A stretch of DNA of 64,000 bases from Dyella jiangningensis (GTDB taxonomy: Bacteria; Pseudomonadota; Gammaproteobacteria; Xanthomonadales; Rhodanobacteraceae). The notes under the pieces are model-generated. The model saw only the letters and a program-made list of their open reading frames with translations. It ran no database searches and was not told the origin of the DNA. Both the position numbers and the translations under genes were made by a program. This document shows positions 9,566-20,766 of the stretch, in pieces. How positions within the stretch are numbered: position 1 is the first letter of the stretch; the number at the start of each line of letters is the position of its first letter. Where the stretch lies: contig CP007444.1 in NCBI GenBank assembly GCA_000632805.1, forward strand, positions 3,150,772 through 3,214,771. The letters are read 5' to 3'.

Positions 9566-11047
9566 AACGAATGCGCGGCACTGTCCGAGCCGGCGCATGC
9601 CTTCGTCGATCTGTGCCGGCGACACGCCGCCATAGCCGAGGATCAGGCCGGCACGCCCCGGCGGTTCCAGATAGCACGGCGACAGCGGGCGCACCGACAC
9701 CCCATGCGTGGCCGCCTCGCGTGACAGCGCGACATCGTCCGTACCTTCGGGCAACAAGCCCACCAGTTGCATGCCGGCATCGGCGCCGATGATGCGCAGG
9801 CGTCCACCCAGCCATCGCTCGACGGCCTGGATCAAGGCCTGGCGCCTCTCGCGGTAAAGCGCGCGCATCACGCGGATGTGCCGCGCGAAATGCCCTTCGC
9901 GGATGAAATCCGTCATGGCGAGCTGGAACAGCGTGGAGGAAAACGTATCGATGGCATCGCGCCCGGCGTGAAACGCCTGCACGAGGTCCTTCGGCACCAC
10001 CATGTAACCGACGCGAAGTGCCGGATACATCACTTTGCTGAAGGTGCCGAGATAGATCACGCGCCCCGCGGTATCCAGCCCTTGCAGCGAAGCCACCGGC
10101 TTGCCGCCGAAGCGGTACTCGCTGTCGTAGTCGTCCTCGATGATCCAGGCATCGTCGCGCTCGGCCCAGGCCAGCAACTGCATGCGTCGCGCGGCACTCA
10201 TGGTGGTGCCCAGCGGAAACTGATGCGACGGCGAGATATAGACGGCACGCGCGCCGCGTGCGCGACGAATACCGGCCTCGACGTCGATGCCATCGCCATC
10301 GACAGGCACGGGCACCATCTGCGCGCCCGCGGTGCGAAATGCCTGGTGCGCTCCGGGATAGCCCGGCTCTTCCATCCATACGCGATCGCCTTCATCCAGC
10401 AGCACGTGCGCACAGATCTGCAGCGCCTGCTGCGAACCGGTGGTGATCAATACCTGCGAGGCATCGCAGCGCACCGAACGCGACATGCCCAAATAGCTCG
10501 CGACGGCCTCGCGCAACGGCCAGTCGCCGGCCGGATCGCCATAGGACATGGCCTGCACGCTCAGCGCGCGCGCGTGCCGATTCACCAGACGCGCCCACAC
10601 GGCCGTGGGAAAACGGTCCAGCGCCGGCATGCCCACGCGAAACGCGCCGAGGCTGTCGAGCCAGGTCTGCTCGGGGCCATGGAGCTGCACGCTGCGTCGA
10701 GAGATGCGCCGCGATGCCGGAGACGGGCCATCGCCGTCATCGCTCGCCCGATGGCGCTTCGCTGCCGGCGCCGTATGGGGAATCGCCCTCGCCACGCGCG
10801 TGCCCGAGCCTGTGAAGGTTTCCAGGTAACCCTCGGCCAGCAGTTGGTCGTACGCGCTGAGCACCGGAATGCGCGAGATGCGCAGTTCACCGGCAAGGCT
10901 GCGGGTGGAAGGCACGGCCTGACCGGGCCGCAGATGGCCATCGAGAATGGCGCGGCGAAACCAGTCCGAAAGCTGCTGGTACATCGGCGTGTCGGACGCC
11001 GGGTCCACCGCCACGGGGGGCAGAAAGCTGGTGCTCGCACGAGTCAT
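9560..11047 (-). CDS. MocR/PdxR-type GntR-family regulator with aminotransferase-like domain
   Basis: 495 residues. An N-terminal GntR winged helix-turn-helix (about 20-90, PMYQQLSDWFRRAILDGHL, then LRPGQAVPSTRSLAGEL) is fused to a fold-type I aminotransferase domain (about 130-490). The PLP-binding lysine sits in GTFSKVMYPALRVGY at about 337. MocR regulators usually sense PLP or an amino-compound adduct and control the divergently transcribed neighbour. Here the divergent gene is an outer-membrane protein, 196 bases away, making that gap the likely operator region. The stop codon is inside a REP-like element. PdxR is possible, but no pdx gene is nearby, so the ligand is unknown. Confidence 0.88.
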   Translation of the reverse strand: MTRASTSFLPPVAVDPASDTPMYQQLSDWFRRAILDGHLRPGQAVPSTRSLAGELRISRIPVLSAYDQLLAEGYLETFTGSGTRVARAIPHTAPAAKRHRASDDGDGPSPASRRISRRSVQLHGPEQTWLDSLGAFRVGMPALDRFPTAVWARLVNRHARALSVQAMSYGDPAGDWPLREAVASYLGMSRSVRCDASQVLITTGSQQALQICAHVLLDEGDRVWMEEPGYPGAHQAFRTAGAQMVPVPVDGDGIDVEAGIRRARGARAVYISPSHQFPLGTTMSAARRMQLLAWAERDDAWIIEDDYDSEYRFGGKPVASLQGLDTAGRVIYLGTFSKVMYPALRVGYMVVPKDLVQAFHAGRDAIDTFSSTLFQLAMTDFIREGHFARHIRVMRALYRERRQALIQAVERWLGGRLRIIGADAGMQLVGLLPEGTDDVALSREAATHGVSVRPLSPCYLEPPGRAGLILGYGGVSPAQIDEGMRRLGQCRAFVL

Positions 11048-11243
11048 CGCAATCTCCGGATGGCGCCAGGGTGGCCCGGCCGTGTCTCCTTACGGGCCAT
11101 CTCCGGACGACACTGCCATGGGCTTCAAGTGGTCATATCAAATCTTAGCAAAGTGGATATTTCAGACGACCGCCGGGAGACATAGCTTGGCGCCGGTCCC
11201 GCCCATGGAAGTGCTTGTGAAGGTCCATCTACCCGCCGTCCCC

Positions 11244-12215
11244 ATGTTTTCGCGCCTGGCCTTCTTTGCGCTGGCTTGCCTGCTCGTACTTTTGCCGGCG
11301 CCTGCGCGCTCCCTTCCCGCCGCGGAAGACATCTACTGGCAATCGCGCGAAGACGCCTGGTGGACAGGCCCGATGATGGCGAACTCGCCGGAAACAGGCG
11401 CGCCCGGGCATTTCCTGGCCGAGCCCTACCTCTACGACGTGCGTACCTCGCGCGCCAACAGCTATGGCTCGCGCACCTATCTCGTGTACGGCCTCGCCAA
11501 CAACTTCAGCGTGGGCGTGATCCCCGTGTTCGGCTACAACCGGGTCGATGGCGGGCCCAACAGCAGCGGGGTCAGGCTGGGCGATTTCGTGCTGCAGGCG
11601 CAGTACCAGTTCACCCATTTCCAGGACGACAGCTGGGTGCCGAGCACCGCCATCATGCTGCAGGAGACGCTGCCCACCGGTAAGTACGACCGGCTGGGCA
11701 ACCGCCCCGCCGATGGCATGGGCAGCGGCGTATACACGACGACGCTGGGCTTCAACGCGCAGACCTACCTGTGGATGCCCAACGGCCGCATCCTGCGCCT
11801 GCGCATGAACCTCACGGCGTCGTACTCCGGCGGCACCGACGTGCACGGCACGAGCGTATATGGCACCAGTGACAGCTTTCATGGCCATGCACGGCCGGGG
11901 AACAGCTACGGTATCGACATGGCAGCGGAATACAGCCTCACGCAACGCTGGGTGCTCGCGCTCGATGCGCTCTACAACCACAACGGCAGCACGCGCCTCA
12001 CTGGTGAAGATCTCATCGATCCGTTCGGCGGCCCGCCACTGCCACGCAACCTGCACGTGGATTCCGGCACCAGCGACTACTGGGGCGTGGCGCCGGCCAT
12101 CGAATACAACTGGACGCCGAACATCGGCGTACTGCTCGGCACCCGCGTGATCTTCGGTGGCCACCACACGCCGTCCTCGATCACGCCGGCGATCGCGCTC
12201 AACTACGTCCACTAA
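11244..12215 (+). CDS. Outer-membrane beta-barrel-like protein (phenol MetA-pathway type)
   Basis: 323 residues from the chosen ATG, which gives a clear signal peptide MFSRLAFFALACLLVLLPAP followed by cleavage near ARS. The mature part has alternating aromatic/polar strands typical of a beta barrel (e.g. SRTYLVYGLANNFSVGVIPV, WVLALDALYNHNG, NIGVLLGTRVIFGG). The pattern resembles putative outer-membrane transporters of the MetA/phenol-degradation type. Alternative in-frame starts exist upstream (ATG 11205, no good ribosome site), so the start is uncertain. It is followed after 12 bases by an exported methyltransferase and is divergent from the MocR-type regulator. Substrate unknown. Confidence 0.7.
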   Translation: MFSRLAFFALACLLVLLPAPARSLPAAEDIYWQSREDAWWTGPMMANSPETGAPGHFLAEPYLYDVRTSRANSYGSRTYLVYGLANNFSVGVIPVFGYNRVDGGPNSSGVRLGDFVLQAQYQFTHFQDDSWVPSTAIMLQETLPTGKYDRLGNRPADGMGSGVYTTTLGFNAQTYLWMPNGRILRLRMNLTASYSGGTDVHGTSVYGTSDSFHGHARPGNSYGIDMAAEYSLTQRWVLALDALYNHNGSTRLTGEDLIDPFGGPPLPRNLHVDSGTSDYWGVAPAIEYNWTPNIGVLLGTRVIFGGHHTPSSITPAIALNYVH

Positions 12216-12227
12216 CGGAGTATCACC

Positions 12228-12986
12228 ATGAGTCGTCCGTCGCGTGTGATCTTGCTTGTGTCCCTTGCGTTCTTCGCCGTCACCGCAGCGGCCGCGGTGG
12301 AATTGCCTTCGCGCATCGGCCTGGCCATCGCCGACCCCGGACGCCCTTCCGATGACCGTGCGCTCGACGACAGCCGCCACGTGGCGGAAGTGCTCGCCTT
12401 CGCCGATATCCGCCCCGGCAACAAGGTGGTGGACCTCATGCCGGGCAAGGGTTACTACACGCGCCTCTTCAGCAAGCTGGCCGGACCGGACGGCAAGGTC
12501 TACGCGTTGCAGCCGACCGAGATGGACAAGGTGGCGCCCAAGGGGCTGGAAAGCCTGCGCAGTTTTGCGGGCACGCCTGCCTACGCCAACGTTGTCGTAC
12601 TGGTGCAGCCGGTGTCGGCAATGAGCGTGCCCGAGAAGGTCGACGTGATCTGGACCTCGCAGAACTATCACGACCTGCACGATCCCTTCATGGGCTCGCC
12701 GGACATCGCCAAGGTCGACGCCGCGCTGTTCAACGCCCTCAAGCCCCACGGCACGCTGATCGTGCTCGACCATGCGGCCGCTGCCGGCACCGGCACCAGC
12801 CATACCGACGATCTGCATCGCATCGACCCCGCGACGGTCAAGGCGGAGCTCACCGCCGCCGGTTTCCGTTATGAGGGACAAAGCGATGCGTTGCGCAACC
12901 CCGCCGACACGCACACGCTGGGCATCCGCGATCCGTCCCTCCGCGGCCATACCGACCGCTTCCTTCTGAAGTTCACCAAGCCCTGA
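12228..12986 (+). CDS. Class I SAM-dependent methyltransferase-fold protein with signal peptide
   Basis: 252 residues. The N-terminus (about 1-23, RVILLVSLAFFAVTAAAA) is a Sec-type signal peptide or membrane anchor. The rest has the Rossmann methyltransferase fold: motif I KVVDLMPGKGYYTRLFSKL near 66, YALQP near 90 as the acidic-loop region, and LKPHGTLIVLDH near 172 as motif III. It fits the predicted methyltransferases of the COG4798 kind, which share this signal peptide. The substrate is unknown, and SAM is not normally available outside the cytoplasm. Ribosome site ACGGAGTATCACC precedes the ATG. It is closely spaced behind the outer-membrane protein gene. Confidence 0.8.
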   Translation: MSRPSRVILLVSLAFFAVTAAAAVELPSRIGLAIADPGRPSDDRALDDSRHVAEVLAFADIRPGNKVVDLMPGKGYYTRLFSKLAGPDGKVYALQPTEMDKVAPKGLESLRSFAGTPAYANVVVLVQPVSAMSVPEKVDVIWTSQNYHDLHDPFMGSPDIAKVDAALFNALKPHGTLIVLDHAAAAGTGTSHTDDLHRIDPATVKAELTAAGFRYEGQSDALRNPADTHTLGIRDPSLRGHTDRFLLKFTKP

Positions 12987-13031
12987 CGTCTTCTCGATAG
13001 GCTTGGGTTTTCACAGCCCAGGACCATCGCG

Positions 13032-13499
13032 ATGAGCGCACCCCGCGAGCTGCTCAAGGCCGGCGACATTGAGGCGATGCCGGCCACGCTCAATATCCAT
13101 CCGCTCAACCCCAACGGCGTTCGCCATCGCAAATCGCTCGGCGACGCCACCGGCCTCACGCAGATCGGCGTGCATCGCATCGAACTGCAACCCGGCCACG
13201 ATTCCAGCGAGTACCACCGTCATCTTTACGAGGAAGAGTGCGTGTACGTGCTTTCGGGCCGCGGCACTGCGACCATCGACGACAAGCAGCACGCCATCGG
13301 CCCCGGCGATTTCCTCGGTTTCGCGCGCAACGGCCCCGCGCACGTGCTCACCAACAGCGGCGACGAACCGCTGGTACTGCTGGTGATGGGGCAGCGCCTG
13401 GCGCAGGACGTGTGCGATTACCCGCGGCGCCAACTTCGCCTGTATATCAATGGCGACCAGGAAGACCTGGTGGACTTCGGCGCTATCCGGCCGGCCTGA
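13032..13499 (+). CDS. Cupin domain protein
   Basis: 155 residues with one cupin barrel. Metal-ligand pattern EYHRHLYEEECVYVLSGRG (His, His, Glu) around residues 57-76 and the second cupin motif PGDFLGFARNGPAHVLTN with its His near 107. Such small cupins can bind a metal and a sugar or organic acid, or serve as sensors; no specific function can be given. It starts 45 bases after the methyltransferase and ends 62 bases before the acyl-CoA dehydrogenase, so it may belong to the same transcript. No signal peptide. Confidence 0.82.
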   Translation: MSAPRELLKAGDIEAMPATLNIHPLNPNGVRHRKSLGDATGLTQIGVHRIELQPGHDSSEYHRHLYEEECVYVLSGRGTATIDDKQHAIGPGDFLGFARNGPAHVLTNSGDEPLVLLVMGQRLAQDVCDYPRRQLRLYINGDQEDLVDFGAIRPA

Positions 13500-13561
13500 G
13501 CCCACGCACCGCCAACATGGCCGTGCCTATACTCGTGCGACCGATCCGCCGAGGGCCGACC

Positions 13562-15208
<1,647 letters not shown>

Positions 15209-15265
15209 GCACGAAAGGTCGCCACCCGCTAAAATGCTGGCTTCCCCACCTCGCGGTTCCCGACC

Positions 15266-15757
15266 ATGCAGCATCTGACCATCGTCACCACCGGCGGCAC
15301 CATCGACAAGATCTACTTCGACGACAAGTCGGATTACAAGATCGGCGCGCCGCAGATCGGCGAGATCCTCGGTCAGCTGGGCGTGGCCTTCCAGTTCGAC
15401 GTGATCCCGATCCTGCGCAAGGACAGCCTGCACATCACCGAAGAGGACCGCGCGCTGGTGCGCTCCACCATCGAGGCACAGCCGCATCGCCATGTGCTGG
15501 TCACGCACGGCACCGACACCATGGTCGAGACCGCGCGCGAACTTTCCCAGATCAAGGGCAAGGTGATCGTGCTCACCGGCGCGCTGAATCCGGCGCGCTT
15601 CCAGGGTTCCGATGCCGTGTTCAACATCGGCTGCGCCGTCGCCGCCGTACAGACGCTGCCGGACGGCGTCTACATCACCATGAACGGCCGCGTGTGGGAT
15701 CCGCTCAAGGTGCGCAAGAACCGCGAAGCGAACCGCTTCGAGGAATCGGCAGGCTGA
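15266..15757 (+). CDS. Asparaginase-like protein, N-terminal domain only
   Basis: 163 residues. The N-terminal asparaginase signature TTGGTIDK carries the nucleophile Thr12, and HGTDTMVETA at about 81-90 carries the second catalytic threonine/aspartate region. Type I and II asparaginases are about 330-350 residues with a C-terminal domain that completes the active site in the dimer. Here the frame ends cleanly with RFEESAG and a stop at 15757, followed immediately by a strong terminator, so this looks like a genuine short family rather than a truncated gene. Activity on asparagine is uncertain. It follows the AidB-like gene by 57 bases. Confidence 0.8.
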   Translation: MQHLTIVTTGGTIDKIYFDDKSDYKIGAPQIGEILGQLGVAFQFDVIPILRKDSLHITEEDRALVRSTIEAQPHRHVLVTHGTDTMVETARELSQIKGKVIVLTGALNPARFQGSDAVFNIGCAVAAVQTLPDGVYITMNGRVWDPLKVRKNREANRFEESAG

Positions 15758-15781
15758 AACCACACGCCCCGTTTGCACGAG

Positions 15782-15816
15782 AAAGGCCCGGTCATCACTG
15801 ACCGGGCCTTTTTTTC
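15782..15816 (+). terminator. Strong bidirectional intrinsic terminator
   Basis: Hairpin AAGGCCCGGTCATCACTGAC continuing to CGGGCC with a seven-T run on the plus strand. On the minus strand the stem is followed by TTTC. It lies between the convergent asparaginase-like and sedolisin genes and can serve both. Confidence 0.9.
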
Positions 15817-15832
15817 ATCGAACACTCGCGGA

Positions 15833-18487
15833 TTACTGCGCGATCAGGCTCGCGTCATCCAGTACGAACGAGGTCTGCAGCGACGAATCTTCCGTGCCGG
15901 TGAACTTGATCGTCACCGTCTGGCCGATATAGGCGCTGAGGTCGAACGTGCGCTGCGTATAGCCCGACGCCGCGTTGAGGTTCGAGTAGGTCGCCAGCGT
16001 CTTGAGCACCGTGCCGCTGCTGTTGAGCACCTGCACCGTCAGCTTGTCGTACGCGGTGGTCGTGGTGGTTTCAGCGGTGTCGACATGCAGGTAGAACGAC
16101 AGCGTCGCCGTGCTCTTGCCGCTCGGGATGGCGACCTGTTGCGACACCGTATCGGTGTGCGACTGGCCGTAACCGTCGAGCCACGCGAACCACGTGCCAC
16201 CGTGTGCCGTCTCCCCGCTGCAGCTGCTGTTGCTGCACAGCACGCTCGCACTCATCGACCACGGGCTCGCCGTGCCGGTTTCGAAGCCAGGATTGCCAAG
16301 CAACTGCGATGGCGAGGTGCCGGTGACCGTCACCGACGATGTCTTGCTCGACGTCTTGCCGCTCGCGCTGTCCGTCACCGTCTCGGTCACGTTGTAGGTG
16401 CCTGCCGCGGCGTACGTGTGGCTGGGGCTGGTGGCCGTGGACGTGCCGCCGTCGCCAAAGGTCCACGCATGCGAGGAGATCGTCCCGCCGCTGTCGGTGG
16501 AGTTGTCGGTGAAGGTCGCGGTCAGGCCGTTGGTGACGACGCTGAAGTTCGCCGTCGGCGTACCACCGGTCGAACCGCCGCCGCCCCAGTACTGGGTCAC
16601 GTAGCTGTTGAACTTGGCGATATCCAGGCTGCCCCAGCCGGTAGTGTTGTCGAAGCCCGCCTTGGCCGTGTAGCCGTAACCGTTGTAGCCGTTGTTGCCC
16701 GAGGTGACGTCATGCAGCGGCGTCGCGTCGGAGGGGAAATGCGCATACATGTTCTGCGTCGGCAGGCCCAGCGTGTTGCTGTTGGCCGAGAGAATGCGCG
16801 CCCAGATGCCCACGAAGATCGGCGAAGCGAGGCTGGTGCCGCCGATCTGGTAGGTCTGTCCCTGGATGATGATGTTGGCGCCGGTGGACTGCGCCGCGTC
16901 GAACGCGAGGTCGGGCACCTGGCGCTTCGTCACCGAGGAACCCAGCGCCGTGGTCTGCCAGGCGGGTGCGGTTTCGAACAAGCTCACGCCGCCGCCCGTG
17001 GCCCATAGACGCTTGTTGTTGTCGCCGTTGCTCGGGTCGACGGCAGCGAGGCCTTCGTTCCACACGGTTTCGCCCGTCCAGGTGGTGCCGCTGGTGCTCA
17101 GCGTGGTGCCGCCGACGGCGACGACGTTTGGCGACGTCGCCGGCTCGCTCACCGAGTAATGGCTGAGCGAGATCTGCACGGTGCCTGCCGAATTGGCGAC
17201 GTAGCCCGGTGCCCCTTCAGTCGGATCATTCGACCACTGGTACACGCCCGCGTCGCCCGACGCGATCGAGAAGGTCTGGCCCTGCGCCACCGCCTGGGCA
17301 AAGATCTTGTCGTCGGCGGCCTGCGTACCCGAGCTGTTGGCGGCGGACTCGTCCTCACCCAGCGACACGTTGATCACCTTCGCCACGTTGTCGGTAACGG
17401 CGCGGTTGTATGAGGCCGTGATGGCCGCGTCGGTAAGGCAGCTGTCATTCGAGCAGTTCGGCGCGGAATAGAAGATAAGCTTGCCCACGCCGCCCGATGT
17501 GCCGACGATGGTCTGGCTGTCCAGGTTCCACTCCCCATCGCCGTTGGGATCGTCCGCGTAGGTATTGGTGCCGGTCTTCACCACCTGCGTATTGACCGTG
17601 GTCATGCCCGCATTGCTGGTGAACGTGCCGAGGTCGGTGATGGTCTGGGTCATGTCGCCCCAGGTGATGATGCCGACCGTGGTGGCCGATGCCGTGGGCG
17701 TGCTGCCCGCGTCGTAAATCGACGGGAAATCGGTCGGGCTGTGCGACACCTGGCTGCCGGTTGCCTGCACGCCCACGTGATTGGCGCCGGCATGCGGCTG
17801 CACCGGGCCGAGGATGCGGTGCATGGTGTGCGGCACGTTGACGTTCTGCAGGCCCAGCACCGAATCGACGATGCCGCCGAGTGCCTGCGGTACCTGCGCC
17901 GCGGCATCGTTGGCGATGCGCTGCTTGCCGCCAAAGGCGAACGTGCGCATGGTCGTGTGGAACGCGGCACTGACCGTGTTCGCATTGCCGTCTGCGGACA
18001 CCAGCAGGTTGTTGGATGCCACCTGCACGTTGGTAAAGCCGGACTGCCGCAGATGCGCGGCGACCTTCGCGGCGTCCGCATCGGTCGGCGCATAACGCGC
18101 CTTGAACTGCGCCGGCGTCAGGAAATGATGGAACTGCGGGCTCGTCGGATCATTGACGGCGTGAAGGAAGGTCTCCAGCTCATCCACGTTGCGCAGGTTC
18201 AAGCTCACTTCCACGTGCATGGGCTTGCTCGCTTCCAGCGGCGACACCGTGGCGGCGTCGACGGTAGGCGCCCCATGCAGGCTCAGCGTCCAGGTCGGAT
18301 GAGCAGCCGCCGTCGTCGCCGCTGTGGCGGGTGCCACGGTTCGCGACATCGCAGCCTGGGTGCGTGTGGCTACCCACGCATCGCTGCCTGCCGCATGCGC
18401 TGCGCCGCCGAGCATGGCGAACGACACCGCCAGTGGCAGCAGCGCTTTGCGAACAGACTTTCCCCGCAAATCGATACGAACAGTCAT
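15833..18487 (-). CDS. Secreted sedolisin (S53, xanthomonalisin/pseudomonalisin-like) with PKD and C-terminal domain
   Basis: 884 residues. Signal peptide about 1-32 (cleavage near AHAAG), a pro-kumamolisin activation domain about 55-225, then the S53 catalytic domain. The Glu/Asp pair lies in GEWNLDSQ (about 318 and 322) and the nucleophile in GGTSLASP (about Ser550); a DVTSG-NGYNG calcium-site region follows. A PKD domain with WTFGDGG occupies about 642-722, and a C-terminal adhesion-like module about 725-884 ends in [10 protein letters not shown]. Sedolisins are acid-active, pepstatin-insensitive endopeptidases that self-process outside the cell. The ATG at 18487 follows AAGGAGACAAGA; an in-frame ATG at 18550 lacks this. 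A shorter paralogue is at 61891-63498. Confidence 0.92.
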   Translation of the reverse strand: MTVRIDLRGKSVRKALLPLAVSFAMLGGAAHAAGSDAWVATRTQAAMSRTVAPATAATTAAAHPTWTLSLHGAPTVDAATVSPLEASKPMHVEVSLNLRNVDELETFLHAVNDPTSPQFHHFLTPAQFKARYAPTDADAAKVAAHLRQSGFTNVQVASNNLLVSADGNANTVSAAFHTTMRTFAFGGKQRIANDAAAQVPQALGGIVDSVLGLQNVNVPHTMHRILGPVQPHAGANHVGVQATGSQVSHSPTDFPSIYDAGSTPTASATTVGIITWGDMTQTITDLGTFTSNAGMTTVNTQVVKTGTNTYADDPNGDGEWNLDSQTIVGTSGGVGKLIFYSAPNCSNDSCLTDAAITASYNRAVTDNVAKVINVSLGEDESAANSSGTQAADDKIFAQAVAQGQTFSIASGDAGVYQWSNDPTEGAPGYVANSAGTVQISLSHYSVSEPATSPNVVAVGGTTLSTSGTTWTGETVWNEGLAAVDPSNGDNNKRLWATGGGVSLFETAPAWQTTALGSSVTKRQVPDLAFDAAQSTGANIIIQGQTYQIGGTSLASPIFVGIWARILSANSNTLGLPTQNMYAHFPSDATPLHDVTSGNNGYNGYGYTAKAGFDNTTGWGSLDIAKFNSYVTQYWGGGGSTGGTPTANFSVVTNGLTATFTDNSTDSGGTISSHAWTFGDGGTSTATSPSHTYAAAGTYNVTETVTDSASGKTSSKTSSVTVTGTSPSQLLGNPGFETGTASPWSMSASVLCSNSSCSGETAHGGTWFAWLDGYGQSHTDTVSQQVAIPSGKSTATLSFYLHVDTAETTTTTAYDKLTVQVLNSSGTVLKTLATYSNLNAASGYTQRTFDLSAYIGQTVTIKFTGTEDSSLQTSFVLDDASLIAQ

Positions 18488-19161
18488 TCTTGTCTCCTTG
18501 ACATTTTTTGAGGACAAAACCGTCCCGTGCGGCGCGCTTTTGCGTCGCATGGACCTTGGTTGCCGCGGTGGACGCGGCCTCAGCTTTGGTGACTGTCTTG
18601 CGATCCGATAGGCGCCAGCACTCGCCTTCCCCCTGCCATCCCTGGAACGTTGTGCGCTGGCGCAGACTCGCTAAACGACGCTCACGCGATCGAATGTCGG
18701 TGTTGGCGTCGCCAATGGACCATCCGTCAACCCTCCCGTGGCCGGATCAATTGACGCTAATTAAGAAAATACGGAGCGTCAACGTTGTCGCGCGTGCTGC
18801 CATATCGACCTCGCGCGGAGCGGTTTTATAGTTTGAAACGCCATATTTTGCGTTTCTTGCGAATAACTGTCGGCGACGCGTGGAGGCTTTAATTCAAAGG
18901 CTTATCGTCGGCCGGAGGACGAGGCCTTCGTATCATCGAGATACAAGAATGGCGCCCCGCGTCATTTCCCTCGATCTCAGTGATGCCGGCCTCATGAAGC
19001 GGTCCACGGCCCAGTCGCGCGTTTTATCGCGAAAGAATTTGCGCGCAATAAGCGAACCCGATCACATCGCGAATTGACATAGCTAAATCGAAAATAAATT
19101 TCGTAGCCGACGCTCGCAATCTCATCGCTGCGAACCAGGCGCTTCATCTGCGCCCGCGTGC
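18488..19161. other. 0.7 kb gene-poor, relatively AT-rich intergenic region
   Basis: No convincing gene. Open frames here are short, lack ribosome sites and resemble no family. AT-rich patches at about 18750-18860 and 19060-19110 stand out from the GC-rich surroundings. It must contain the sedolisin promoter on the minus strand and holds a perfect inverted repeat at 18751-18782. A degenerate gene or an unrecognised small RNA cannot be excluded. Confidence 0.5.
18751..18782. promoter_or_regulatory. Perfect 8-bp inverted repeat, possible operator
   Basis: TTGACGCT at 18751-18758 and AGCGTCAA at 18775-18782 are exact reverse complements separated by 16 AT-rich bases. The arm spacing (24 bases centre to centre) would allow a dimeric regulator. 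It lies about 265 bases upstream of the sedolisin start. No function is known. Confidence 0.4.
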
Positions 19162-19197
19162 AAAAAAAATGGGCGCGGCGAATGATCCGCGCCCCAT
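19162..19197 (-). terminator. Intrinsic terminator of the second ppk2
   Basis: On the minus strand, a stem of ATGGGGCGCGG paired with CCGCGCCCAT is followed by eight T residues, starting 24 bases after the stop codon of the PPK2 gene. Confidence 0.9.
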
Positions 19198-19220
19198 CGT
19201 TTTCGCGAGAAGATCGTCGC

Positions 19221-20354
19221 TCAACCGAACAACGCACGCCCCACGATCAACGGGTCGGCCAGCCCGACGACTTGGCTGTCGCGATTGGCATACGGCAGGC
19301 GGTTGAGCACATGGCGCATGGCGTTGAGGCGCGCCCGCTTCTTGCAGTCGGAGCGGATGACGATCCACGGCGAGTCCGCCGTGTCGGTATGCGCGAACAT
19401 CGCTTCCTTGGCCCGCGTATAGGCCTCCCACTTGTCGAGCGAGGCCAGGTCCACGGGGCTGAGCTTCCATTGCTTCAGCGGATGCAGCTTTCGTTCGCCG
19501 AAACGGCGCCGCTGCTCCTCGCGGCTCACCGAGAACCAGAACTTGAAGAGATGGATGCCGCTGTTCACCAGGTGCCGTTCGAACTCCGGCACCTGTCGCA
19601 TGAAGTCCTCGTACTCCCGCTGCGTGCAGAAGCCCATCACGTGTTCGACGCCAGCCCGGTTGTACCAGCTGCGATCGAACAGAACGATCTCGCCCGAGGT
19701 CGGCAGGTGCTGGATGTAGCGCTGGAAATACCATTGCCCGCGCTCGGCTTCCGTGGGCTTCTCGAGTGCCACCACGCGGGCGCCGCGCGGGTTGAGATGC
19801 TCCATGAAACGCTTGATCGCGCCGCCCTTGCCGGCTGCATCGCGTCCTTCGAAGAGGATCACCACGCGTTGGCCGGTCTCGCGAACCCAGGCCTGCAACT
19901 TCAGCAGTTCCACCTGCAAGCGGTATTTCTGCTTCTCGTAATTGCGCCGCGACATCTTTTGCCGATACGGATAGTCGCCCTTGCGCCAGCCCGGCGAAAG
20001 TTCCTCGTCGGGGTGACGATGGGTGCCGCCGTGCCGCAGGTTTGGATCACCTTCCAGCAGCAGTGCGCGCAACCGCGTGGCGTCGTCCGGAGAGAGCCCG
20101 TCGAGAATGGTCCTCATGCTGGCGAGCAAGCTATCGGCGTCCTGCTGGGCGGCCTGGGCCAGGACGTCCTGCGTACTCTCCGCGATCATGAACTGCGCCG
20201 ATGCGATGGCGCCGTTGACGATGCGACGCTCGGCGGCCTGCGTGCCGTCAGCGGGCCACGCGGCCATGTCGACTGACACCGGATCGTTCGCCACAGCGAC
20301 GACGTCCGCGCCGCTGTCCGTTTCGGACACGTGCGGAAACATGGTTGACGACAT
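19221..20354 (-). CDS. ppk2: Polyphosphate kinase 2 with long N-terminal extension
   Basis: 377 residues. The first about 110 residues are an acidic/alanine-rich extension of low similarity to anything I recognise. The PPK2 domain follows, with SPGWRKGDYPYRQKMSRRNY near 125, Walker A GRDAAGKGG near 170, LFDRSWYNRAGVEHVMGFC near 222 and a C-terminal DCKKRARLNAMRHVL. The YPYRxKMxRxxYE lead-in is typical of class I PPK2 enzymes, which interconvert polyphosphate and NDP/NTP. It shares the core motifs with the 258-residue PPK2 at 2498 but differs in the extension and in much of the C-terminal half, so the two are paralogues, not a recent duplication. Its own terminator follows. Confidence 0.93.
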   Translation of the reverse strand: MSSTMFPHVSETDSGADVVAVANDPVSVDMAAWPADGTQAAERRIVNGAIASAQFMIAESTQDVLAQAAQQDADSLLASMRTILDGLSPDDATRLRALLLEGDPNLRHGGTHRHPDEELSPGWRKGDYPYRQKMSRRNYEKQKYRLQVELLKLQAWVRETGQRVVILFEGRDAAGKGGAIKRFMEHLNPRGARVVALEKPTEAERGQWYFQRYIQHLPTSGEIVLFDRSWYNRAGVEHVMGFCTQREYEDFMRQVPEFERHLVNSGIHLFKFWFSVSREEQRRRFGERKLHPLKQWKLSPVDLASLDKWEAYTRAKEAMFAHTDTADSPWIVIRSDCKKRARLNAMRHVLNRLPYANRDSQVVGLADPLIVGRALFG

Positions 20355-20431
20355 TTCGTCACCCCGAATGAATGAATGGATTGAGGAGGAGTGCCGCGCG
20401 CTTGGCGCACGGCACGACGTGACGGTGCCGT

Positions 20432-20650
20432 TCAGGCCGCGGAAGCGCGACGCAGGATGACGTACAGCTGATCCTTGAGCAGCAGCTTTTCCTTTTTCAG
20501 CTGCTCGATGGCCAGTGCACCGGCGGGCGAGAGGCCCATTTCCATGTTCTTGATTTCCTGGTCCAGCTCGTTGTGACGATGGAACAGACGGGAGAAGTGC
20601 GGGTCACGGCCTTTCAGCTCGGTGATCAGATCGCGGAACTCAGGAAACAT
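20432..20650 (-). CDS. DUF465/YdcH-like small coiled-coil protein
   Basis: 72 residues, almost wholly helical, with FPEFRDLITELKGRDPHFSR at the N-terminus, a LFHRHNELDQEI middle and LKKEKLLLKDQLYVIL at the end, which is the DUF465 pattern. Function unknown; these proteins are short antiparallel coiled coils. The ATG at 20650 is preceded by GGAGAG at usual spacing; the open frame continues upstream without family similarity. It lies 77 bases upstream of the PPK2 gene on the same strand. Confidence 0.85.
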   Translation of the reverse strand: MFPEFRDLITELKGRDPHFSRLFHRHNELDQEIKNMEMGLSPAGALAIEQLKKEKLLLKDQLYVILRRASAA

Positions 20651-20766
20651 GTGCTCTCCATGACGTGGGTCAGACTGCGTGGCAGTCTGGCGTCGATGGG
20701 AGCTGGGGGTGTTGATGTGATGCAGGGACATGCGGCGCGTTTGCGCACGCATCCTCGTCGTTCCCT

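Noticed and set aside
15266..15757. Asparaginase truncated by a frameshift
   Set aside because: No reading frame downstream continues the asparaginase C-terminal domain; a strong terminator and the end of a convergent gene follow within about 60 bases.
18880..19077. 65-codon open frame in the gap before the second ppk2
   Set aside because: No ribosome site and no family resemblance; short frames of this size are expected by chance.
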